64,000 bases of DNA from UBA2784 sp964494625. Its GTDB lineage: Bacteria > Pseudomonadota > Alphaproteobacteria > Micropepsales > Micropepsaceae. Below the pieces are notes generated by a model. That model was not told the DNA's origin, did no database searches, and worked only from the letters and a program-made list of their open reading frames with translations. Shown here piece after piece: positions 57,792 to 64,000 of the stretch (its first letter is position 1; every line of letters starts with the position of its first letter). The position numbers and the translations under genes were made by a program. The stretch spans positions 496,001 to 560,000 of the forward strand of contig CAZBRT010000002.1 in NCBI GenBank assembly GCA_964494625.1. The letters run 5' to 3'.

Positions 57792-57794
57792 GGG

Positions 57795-58022
57795 TCAGCT
57801 TCCGATCTTGCCGACGCGGTTGGGCGGCACTTCCTTGGCATGCCCCACATTCATCGCCAGCCACTCGATGATCTTGTAGATGCGGCCGACAATGGTGTCG
57901 TCACGCGGCGTCGGCGTCAGTGCGGCAATGGCGGATGCAGCCGCCATCAGCGACAGAAGCGCATTCAGCCAGGCCGGAAACGAGTCAAAGAAGCCGGCGA
58001 GGCCTTCGAGGATGGATTCCAT
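57795..58022 (-). CDS. Holin-like small membrane protein (putative)
   Basis: This 75-residue protein has a hydrophobic segment (ALLSLMAAASAIAALTP) and a conserved-looking tail PTPRDDTIVGRIYKIIEWLAMNVGHAKE. This tail pattern (PTP.DD..VGK.YK..D.LALNVG.AK) occurs in small phage proteins encoded beside lysis genes, often annotated as holin-like. A holin would form lesions in the cytoplasmic membrane during lysis. It is 43 bp downstream of the GTA-type DUF2793 gene and 3 bp upstream of the Rz-like gene. Confidence 0.5.
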   Translation of the reverse strand: MESILEGLAGFFDSFPAWLNALLSLMAAASAIAALTPTPRDDTIVGRIYKIIEWLAMNVGHAKEVPPNRVGKIGS

Positions 58023-58065
58023 TTGTGTGATCCTTCTTGAATGGTGGGTGTTGGCAGGCTTGGGG

Positions 58066-58566
58066 TCACACCCAGGTTACGAGTGTGCGGAAGGCGCCAC
58101 CGGCAAAGAGCTTCACGTTCTTGTCGGCGGTATTGATGACGAGCAGGCCTTCGCTGCCTGATGGGTCGCCGGTCGTTGCCTTGATGCTGTCGAGCTTTGC
58201 GAAATGTCCGTTGCCACCCAGCGTGGTTGTCACGGCTTCGTTGAACGATGTGCCGTCAAAGGCGATGAGGCGCTTTTCATCCTCGACAAACACGAGCCAG
58301 CCCGCGCGCGTCTGGAGAAAGCTCCACGCGCCGTCCTGCCACAGCGCGATGCGGCCCGCCTGCCCGCTCCAGGCGCCCGTCGGCGACGGCGCGACGAGAT
58401 AGCGATCACCATCGGCAGGCGATCCCGGCGGCGTCGCAAGATCGCGATCAATGACCGAAAGCTGCACCAATGCATCAAGACGCAGGGTCGCGCCGTTGAC
58501 GGTGACGTGCTTCTGCGCCTGTGCGGCCTCCAGAAGAGGCAGCAGCAGTTTGGTCGTGGCGGGCAT
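58066..58566 (-). CDS. DUF2793 protein of the GTA tail module
   Basis: This 166-residue protein matches DUF2793, typically encoded after the GTA host-specificity gene. It starts with TKLLLPLLEAAQAQKHVTVNGATLRLDALVQL, a conserved segment near phage tail proteins, and continues with GDRYLVAPSPTGAWSGQAGRIALW and GWLVFVEDEKRLIAFDG. It is probably a tail-fibre or tail-associated structural protein. GGAGAAAGTC precedes the ATG, 9 bp after the gp15 stop. Confidence 0.85.
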   Translation of the reverse strand: MPATTKLLLPLLEAAQAQKHVTVNGATLRLDALVQLSVIDRDLATPPGSPADGDRYLVAPSPTGAWSGQAGRIALWQDGAWSFLQTRAGWLVFVEDEKRLIAFDGTSFNEAVTTTLGGNGHFAKLDSIKATTGDPSGSEGLLVINTADKNVKLFAGGAFRTLVTWV

Positions 58567-58575
58567 GACTTTCTC

Positions 58576-61500
58576 CTAGAACCAGATCTGCGCTTGCGCG
58601 ATCGCACCGCGACCAAAGACCGTGCTCATCTGGCAAACGCGCACCGTCAGCGGGGATGAGGGCGTGCCGCCGAAGTCAGCAGTCTGCTGGGCGGCGGAAT
58701 AGATTGCCGATGGCGTCACAGCGGCAAGCGTGCGCTTGATCGTGTTGCCGTCCATGATGTCGATCTCATAGGCTTCGCTCTCCTCGCCCAGAGGCACGTC
58801 CGCGCCTTCCCAGCTGTCACCACCCAGCCGCGTGCGGCGCACAAAGCGCAGTTCGATGTTGCCGCTTGCGCCGTCGCGCCAGCCGGAGAGATGCGCGGGC
58901 GAAAGTGGACGCAGGCCAAGGCCGGAAACCGATTTTGTCTCGGTCTGGTATGAATCCGCATCGTGGGGAGACGTTGCCGGACCATATCGCCAGTCAAAAT
59001 CAAGGCCACGTGCATCGAGCGCCAACGGCAAGCCGATGACGGCGTCATCAAGCAGCACGAAGGGCGCACCGGCGGCAACAGGATTGCCCATTGCCGCTTC
59101 CGTGCCGCGCTGCCCGCGCAGAAATCCCGAAAGCCTGTAGGTCTGCGGCGCGACGAGTTCAGCCATGCGGAACTGGATGACCTCCCAAAAGCCGTCCGCA
59201 TTGCGGATCGCTGCAAGATTGCCGCCGTTCAACACGGCCATTTCATCCATGCTCTCAAGCTCGCCTGCAAAGAGCGTCACCCAGAGCTGGTTGCCATTGT
59301 CCCACCGGCCAATTGGCCCGCGCCAGAAGGCGGTTGTCGTCTCGCCCATGGTTGCCCGACCCGAAGCCTGTGCCAGCAGCGTGAAGCTGCCGCCCGGCGT
59401 CGCGCGGAACACATTGACAGCACCCGGCCATGGCGTGGCCATTGCTGCAAAATGGGGCGACGGCGGCGGCACATCATCGCGGATGACCGGCAGGTCCATG
59501 ATATGTGCCAGCACTTCGCCAAATGTTGCAGGCGGCGATGCGCCTGGTCCCGGCAAGCCGGGCGGTGCAATCGTGTCATAGACGGCAAGGTCGGTCCGCA
59601 CAGACTCCATCTGCCGCGCGCCAGCATCCGTCACGCGCAAAAGCCGCACATCCATCGGTCCAACATCAAGGTCCAGCGTCACCACGTCGCCCGCATCCAA
59701 TGCAAGACGCGACGGCGGCAGAGCAAAACTGACCACCGTGCGCTCGGCCCAGACACTGCGCAGGGCGCGCTCGGCCATCACACGTCCTTGCGGCACGGAC
59801 AGAACCATCAGCAAGGGCAATTCATGCACGCGATCGGATGCGATTGTTGCGCGCAATGCCTCCGCCGAAGCCTGGCGATAGTCGGCGAACACATCCAGGA
59901 AGGCAGTCTTCACGCGCAAGGGCAGATCGGTTTCCTGCGCGCGCGTTGTGCCGACAAGCGCCACATCACCTTCGCCGCGTTCGGCGAGGTTGTCGCGCAT
60001 CAACGTCGCCACGGGGGCAGCGCCGCGCGGGACAAAGCGCATTGCACCATCCGCCTCCACCGCATCAATGGCAAAGGCTGCCATCAGTGGCTCCAGCGCG
60101 TCACGCGCACTCATCAGCCGGTCGATCACATAGCCATCGGCAACATCGCGTAGCTGCGTCACGTCAACGGCCACATTGCCGGATTCTTCAGCCAGCCCGC
60201 GAATGATGGCGGCGATGCTGGCGGCGCCTGCCCGTCCGCTCAGCCAATGGCCGCGCTCCCATTGGCTGCCATCGCGCCAAAGGTCACTGCGCAGCGGAAA
60301 GTCGGGAAAGGGCCGCGCGTCCCATGCCCATACATGGACACGGGCAAGGTCAAGCATCGGTCGTCCGTCGACAGAGGACAAAGGATTGCGGCCCGGTGCT
60401 GACCAATAGGCGAGATACGCCTCAAGTCCCGCCCGCTGGATACGGTCATCGCGCGCGCCAGTGGAATAGAGCGGAAAGCGGCTCTCGCTCGACTTGGGGT
60501 CGAAGAAGATGTTGGGCTCGTTTGTACCCTTGTCGATGGCGGCGATGCCGATCTCGGTCAGCCAGACGGGTTTGGATTGCGGCACCCAAGCGGTCGGCGA
60601 GACGGCGCGCACGCCGCCCGGCCGGTTGTGATGCGCCAGACTCCAGAAGCTCCGCATGTCCTTGGCGCGGGAAACCCAAGGCTCGCCATAGGTCCCATCC
60701 GTGATTGTGGTGCGCGTCTGCGCGTCGCGTGCGGCATCTGACGCATAGAACCAGTCATAGGCCTCGCCGCCCTCGATATTCGACTGGAGATAGTCGCGAT
60801 CAAAAATACTGCGCGCGCCTGCCAGTGCGTCAGCATGGGCCGCGCCATCGCGCCAATCCGACAATGGCGCGTACCAGTCGATCGCCACCATGTTCACATT
60901 GGTGTCGGCCCAGAAGGGATCGAGGTGGAAGAACAAATCATTGCTGCCGTCGGCAGGCTGATGACCCCGATACTCTGTCCAGTCCGCCGCATAAGAGATC
61001 TTTACCGACGATCCCAAAATGGCGCGCACATCGGCGGCAAGCGCCTGCAACGCAGCCACGGCAGGAAAGTTTGTCGCGGAATCGCGGATGGTGGTGATGC
61101 CGCGCATCTCGGAGGCAATCAGGAAAGCATCAACGCCGCCCGCCGCCGCACAAAGATGCGCATAATGAAGGATGAAACGGCGGAACGACCATTCGTCCGG
61201 CCCGTGATAGGAGACGTCGTCGCCCGCCACGGAAAAATCGGTACGGGCAGCGGTACCAAAGAACGCTGCAATCTGTGCCGTCGCGCCTGCTGTCTTGTCC
61301 GGTGATCCTGCAATGCCAGCGGCTGGATGCTGCGTGATCCTGCCGCGCCAAGGAAAGGCCGGTTGCGTGCCGGCGGGGTTCCATGGGTCGGGCAAAGTGT
61401 TTCCCGGCGGCACATCCATCAGGATGAAGGGATAGAACGTCACCGAGAGGCCGCGCGCATCCATGCTGCGAATGGCTTCGATGACGGCGCGATCGGCCGG

Positions 61501-62505
61501 CGTGCCGCCATAAAGGGGGCCGTCAGCGTCATGCGAGACCAGATGGGCGCCAGAGCGCCCCACATCGCCCGCGCGCCAGGCGTAAGGTTTCGTTTCCTTA
61601 GACGCGATTTCGACCCCGGGCTTGATTGTGCAAACGCCGCAACGCAGATCGTCACCAAACCACGAGACGACCAGTGCCGCGCTCCGCGCATGCGGCAGCT
61701 GCGACTCAAGCTGATCGAGCGCCACGTCCATGTTGGCGCGGCGCTGACCGTTCATCATGTTCTCGGGCGTCACGGCACCCGGACCGGTCTTGCGCGTGAC
61801 AATCGTGGTGCCATAGACGAATTCGCCCGATGCCGGAATGACATCCACGCCGCGCACCAGCGCTTCCAGCGTTTCGCCTTCCGCTGCCGGCGCGAAAATC
61901 TCGAAGCTCAATTGCGGCACGCGATTGCCGAAGGCTTCAAGCGCCAGATCCTCGAACACCACATAGGCGGTGTCGCGGAACGCGGGTGCCTCGCCTTCAA
62001 TCGCGGCGATCAAAGGATCCGGCAGCTGGTCGGGCGTGCCGGGATGAAGCCTGATCGTCGCATTGGTCAGGTCGGCCAGATCACCGTCCGCCCATACGCG
62101 ACCGATGCCACCGATCTTGCCCATGCACAGCGCGACGGCAAAACTCGCGGTGTACGAATACTCCGTCACCTCAACGCCTGATGTCGCCTTGCCGCCTTCG
62201 CGGGAGGTGTTCTTCTTTTCCCGGAAGTTCGCCGCCCAGATCACCTGACCCGCCACACGGGCGCGGCCACGCACGCGGGGAATGGCTACGCCTTCGGTCG
62301 ATGCCTGGATGCGGATGTCGCCCAGACGCGGACCGCTTACGCGTTGCGGTCCGGCAATCGCACTGTCGATATAACCTCCCGCCAGTGATCCGACGGCGCC
62401 ACCAATCGCTGCGCCCGAAAGGGTTGCGCCCAGGATCGACAATCCGCTTGGCAGAAGCGCGCTTCCAATAGCGGAGCCGATGGTCGTCAGAACAAGCGTT
62501 GCCAT
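58576..62505 (-). CDS. GTA host-specificity tail protein (gp15-like, TIM-barrel domain)
   Basis: This 1309-residue megaprotein corresponds to Rhodobacter GTA gp15, the baseplate/tail-tip hub that contacts the recipient. An N-terminal Gly/Ala-rich stretch is followed by the tail domain (about 70-400). The glycoside-hydrolase-like TIM-barrel region (about 420-740) contains FLIASEMRGITTIRD, WLTEIGIAAIDKGTNEPN and VHVWAWDARPFPDFP. A phage_tail_3-like region and a beta-rich C-terminal domain follow. The length agrees closely with RcGTA gp15 (about 1300 residues). It is intact, with no frameshift, and lies in the canonical order after gp12-gp13-gp14. Confidence 0.95.
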   Translation of the reverse strand: MATLVLTTIGSAIGSALLPSGLSILGATLSGAAIGGAVGSLAGGYIDSAIAGPQRVSGPRLGDIRIQASTEGVAIPRVRGRARVAGQVIWAANFREKKNTSREGGKATSGVEVTEYSYTASFAVALCMGKIGGIGRVWADGDLADLTNATIRLHPGTPDQLPDPLIAAIEGEAPAFRDTAYVVFEDLALEAFGNRVPQLSFEIFAPAAEGETLEALVRGVDVIPASGEFVYGTTIVTRKTGPGAVTPENMMNGQRRANMDVALDQLESQLPHARSAALVVSWFGDDLRCGVCTIKPGVEIASKETKPYAWRAGDVGRSGAHLVSHDADGPLYGGTPADRAVIEAIRSMDARGLSVTFYPFILMDVPPGNTLPDPWNPAGTQPAFPWRGRITQHPAAGIAGSPDKTAGATAQIAAFFGTAARTDFSVAGDDVSYHGPDEWSFRRFILHYAHLCAAAGGVDAFLIASEMRGITTIRDSATNFPAVAALQALAADVRAILGSSVKISYAADWTEYRGHQPADGSNDLFFHLDPFWADTNVNMVAIDWYAPLSDWRDGAAHADALAGARSIFDRDYLQSNIEGGEAYDWFYASDAARDAQTRTTITDGTYGEPWVSRAKDMRSFWSLAHHNRPGGVRAVSPTAWVPQSKPVWLTEIGIAAIDKGTNEPNIFFDPKSSESRFPLYSTGARDDRIQRAGLEAYLAYWSAPGRNPLSSVDGRPMLDLARVHVWAWDARPFPDFPLRSDLWRDGSQWERGHWLSGRAGAASIAAIIRGLAEESGNVAVDVTQLRDVADGYVIDRLMSARDALEPLMAAFAIDAVEADGAMRFVPRGAAPVATLMRDNLAERGEGDVALVGTTRAQETDLPLRVKTAFLDVFADYRQASAEALRATIASDRVHELPLLMVLSVPQGRVMAERALRSVWAERTVVSFALPPSRLALDAGDVVTLDLDVGPMDVRLLRVTDAGARQMESVRTDLAVYDTIAPPGLPGPGASPPATFGEVLAHIMDLPVIRDDVPPPSPHFAAMATPWPGAVNVFRATPGGSFTLLAQASGRATMGETTTAFWRGPIGRWDNGNQLWVTLFAGELESMDEMAVLNGGNLAAIRNADGFWEVIQFRMAELVAPQTYRLSGFLRGQRGTEAAMGNPVAAGAPFVLLDDAVIGLPLALDARGLDFDWRYGPATSPHDADSYQTETKSVSGLGLRPLSPAHLSGWRDGASGNIELRFVRRTRLGGDSWEGADVPLGEESEAYEIDIMDGNTIKRTLAAVTPSAIYSAAQQTADFGGTPSSPLTVRVCQMSTVFGRGAIAQAQIWF

Positions 62506-62508
62506 CGT

Positions 62509-62943
62509 CTAGTCCGTCACACCGGGAAAACGGAACACATGGGCAAGGCGTCGCAGCCACGCGCGGTCGATTGCCACGCGGGCGACAGCCAGTCCTGAAT
62601 GGGCGTGGATCATCATGCCCTCGCTCACGTGGATCGCTGCGTGCTTGGCGGCGCCCCGCTCGCGCATGCGGAAGAGAAGCACGTCACCGGCCGCCATTGC
62701 CTTCCTGTCCATCTCGTCCAGATGCCGCCGTGCGGCTTCAGCAAGGCTCTCTCTGCCTGTGCTTTCTGCCCAATCCGCCGCATAGGCAGGCACGGCCTCG
62801 GGCTCTTCACCAAAGACATCGCGCCACACGCCCCGCACCAGACCCAGGCAATCCGCGCCAACATTCCTGACGCTCGCCTGATGGCGATAGGGCGTGCCGA
62901 TCCAGTTTTCGGCTGCGGCGACGATATCGGCGCGCGTGACCAT
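62509..62943 (-). CDS. GTA NlpC/P60-type peptidase (gp14-like)
   Basis: This 144-residue cysteine peptidase has the NlpC/P60 core: IGTPYRHQASVRNVGADCLGLVRGVW with nucleophile Cys32, GDVLLFRM, and catalytic His100 in KHAAIHV. In GTA particles it is a tail peptidoglycan hydrolase that cuts the recipient cell wall during DNA delivery. It overlaps the gp13 stop (TGATG) and is followed 3 bp later by gp15. Confidence 0.95.
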   Translation of the reverse strand: MVTRADIVAAAENWIGTPYRHQASVRNVGADCLGLVRGVWRDVFGEEPEAVPAYAADWAESTGRESLAEAARRHLDEMDRKAMAAGDVLLFRMRERGAAKHAAIHVSEGMMIHAHSGLAVARVAIDRAWLRRLAHVFRFPGVTD

Positions 62944-63827
62944 CAGCGTTTGCCGCCGTCATTGCGGCCGCCCTTGCGCGGCGTGACTGCTATCCAGTCA
63001 TTGCCGGGCATGAAGGGGAAACCACGGAAATTCGCACCATTGGCAAAGCGCTCGCGGCAGGCTTCCCATGTCTTCGTACAGCCTGCAGTCACGGCAAAGG
63101 CATCGCCCGCGATCGGCAATGCGGGCAGATCGCTCCAAAGCCGGAAGGAAGCCGTGCCCGCATTCAAGCCATGGCTCCGCACCTCGGACTTGCGGCCGGC
63201 ATTGGCGCCACTTGTCCACGACAAGACACCGCCATCGAACTTTCCCGATATATGACTGCCAAGGCCGCTTGCCGAAAACTGGCGGCGCGAAGATGCAATC
63301 GTCACCGTGCCAATACCGCGAAAGGCGGGGGCCAATAGATCAACTCCGCAACGCGCATCACCAAGCTCCGCGTCACACAGATGCTGATAGGTCCGCCCGA
63401 TGGTTTGCGACAGGCGATGCGCAAGGCCGCGCAACTCGGCGACAAACGCGATGCCTTCGCGACGCACCTCACCCAACTCGCCCGTGCGCAGGATGATGCG
63501 GTCGCCGGGCGCCTGCCAATCGGTCAGAAAAAGTTCCACGCGCGCCGCATCAAAGAGACGGTTCTCCAGCGCGTCCGCGCTCAGGCCATCATGCGCAATG
63601 GCACCGGCAAGCTCGCTGTCACTGACGGCAAGGCCAAGCGGGCTCTCGACCGCCGACGCATCAAGGGCGGCCTCTGCGCGATAGGTCACGCCGCCGATCG
63701 CAAGATCACGGTCGTGTTCGGTGAAACCCAAGACCAGGCCATCGGATCGCGTGATCTTCACACAGCGCGCAAATGTCGTGACACCGCCGTCAAGGGCGGC
63801 CTGCATGGCGGGTGGAATGGTCTTCAC
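62943..63827 (-). CDS. GTA DUF2163 / phage BR0599-like tail protein (gp13-like)
   Basis: This 294-residue protein has the DUF2163 N-terminal domain (FARCVKITRSDGLVLGFTEHDRDLAIGGVTYRAEAALD, VELFLTDWQAPGDRIILRTGELGEV) and a C-terminal domain with CDAELGDARCGVDL and TKTWEACRERFANGANFRGFPFMPGND. In RcGTA the paired cysteines of the last segment bind a [4Fe-4S] cluster. It would be a hub protein of the tail. The GTG start (63827) overlaps the stop of the gp12 gene. Confidence 0.93.
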   Translation of the reverse strand: MKTIPPAMQAALDGGVTTFARCVKITRSDGLVLGFTEHDRDLAIGGVTYRAEAALDASAVESPLGLAVSDSELAGAIAHDGLSADALENRLFDAARVELFLTDWQAPGDRIILRTGELGEVRREGIAFVAELRGLAHRLSQTIGRTYQHLCDAELGDARCGVDLLAPAFRGIGTVTIASSRRQFSASGLGSHISGKFDGGVLSWTSGANAGRKSEVRSHGLNAGTASFRLWSDLPALPIAGDAFAVTAGCTKTWEACRERFANGANFRGFPFMPGNDWIAVTPRKGGRNDGGKR

Positions 63828-64000
63828 GGCAGCCGCAGCTCGACCAGCGGAATGGCGGGGGCCTCACCGGCGCGAAAGGCCGCCAGATTGATGTCGAGCC
63901 GGTCCGTGTCAAAACGCACAGGCACGTCAAAGTGAAAGCCTGCGGTCACCTCAAGCCCAGCAGCAGGTGCGGTCGCAAGTGTCACAAGTCCCGTACCGGT
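63824..64000 (-). CDS. GTA DUF2460 tail protein (gp12-like), 5' part outside the window
   Basis: Only the last 58 codons are inside the window. They read as AGFHFDVPVRFDTDRLDINLA followed by FRAGEAPAIPLVELRLP and a stop, the typical C-terminus of DUF2460 (GTA gp12, distal tail). The stop codon TGA overlaps the GTG of gp13 (GTGA). The remaining GTA head and tail genes should lie beyond the window edge on the same strand. Confidence 0.9.
   Translation of the reverse strand, partial: TGTGLVTLATAPAAGLEVTAGFHFDVPVRFDTDRLDINLAAFRAGEAPAIPLVELRLP

Noticed and set aside
58576..64000. Ordinary prophage rather than GTA
   Set aside because: The gp12-gp15 order, the 1300-residue TIM-barrel tail protein and the lack of integrase or repressor in the window fit the GTA family better, although head genes lie outside the window.

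Overview
The window is high-GC, densely packed bacterial chromosome, most likely from an alphaproteobacterium. The evidence is a set of families largely confined to that class: DUF1491, DUF5330, DUF6456, a stand-alone DnaA domain-IV-like HTH protein, two-domain DUF2336, a DivJ/PleC-like kinase, the ccmEFH-degP-response regulator-kinase block, and the tail end of a Rhodobacter-type gene transfer agent (GTA). Rhizobiales- or Parvibaculum-like lineages fit best; the species cannot be read from the sequence. Several acyl-CoA dehydrogenases, crotonase/MaoC enzymes and a CoA ligase suggest a lipid- or organic-acid-degrading heterotroph.

Layout. 0-5 kb: a truncated voltage-gated cation channel with an unusual TLEGWAE filter, an ornithine-type decarboxylase, a DUF2336 protein and release factor 3 (prfC). 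4.9-6.6 kb: three tandem secreted Cys-rich paralogues sharing an almost identical 90-bp 3' end. 6.7-11.8 kb: DUF1491 and a DivJ-like kinase, a 350-bp regulatory gap with 11-bp repeats and a CtrA-like box, then DUF5330, MaoC, DUF6456, DnaA-like HTH and PAS proteins. 12-21 kb: a GH114-like protein, a Na+/H+ antiporter beside sodium-bicarbonate symporter SbtA and its PII-like partner SbtB, an orphan ParA with a ribbon-helix-helix-like partner, a lipoprotein and methyltransferase, and a CPA1 antiporter with a cyclic-nucleotide domain.

21-34 kb: fatty-acid-type genes (crotonase, CoA ligase, ChaC, MaoC), a MarR/Acg-oxidoreductase operon with a visible operator-promoter, an SPFH / NAD-kinase-like / GH5 glycosylceramidase-like operon, tRNA-Gln, and an acyl-CoA dehydrogenase-GNAT-GDPD operon. 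34-41 kb: a lower-GC pair of membrane proteins, XRE/DUF2975, YihY, tRNA-Pro, MATE and a CoA-transferase.

41-55 kb is an envelope block: cytochrome c maturation genes ccmE-ccmF-ccmH, DegP, and a two-component system preceded by 11-bp direct repeats at degP; then a lipoprotein, DUF4139, an unknown protein, and a PepSY / PhoP-like regulator / kinase operon with a PhoP-box-like site at its head. 55-57 kb holds a two-subunit acyl-CoA dehydrogenase. 57.4-64 kb is the 3' end of a GTA tail operon (gp12 partial, gp13, gp14, gp15, DUF2793), followed in the same orientation by a putative holin-like / Rz-like / Rz1-like lysis cassette.

All assignments rest on reading the sequence and on remembered family features; no database search was run.
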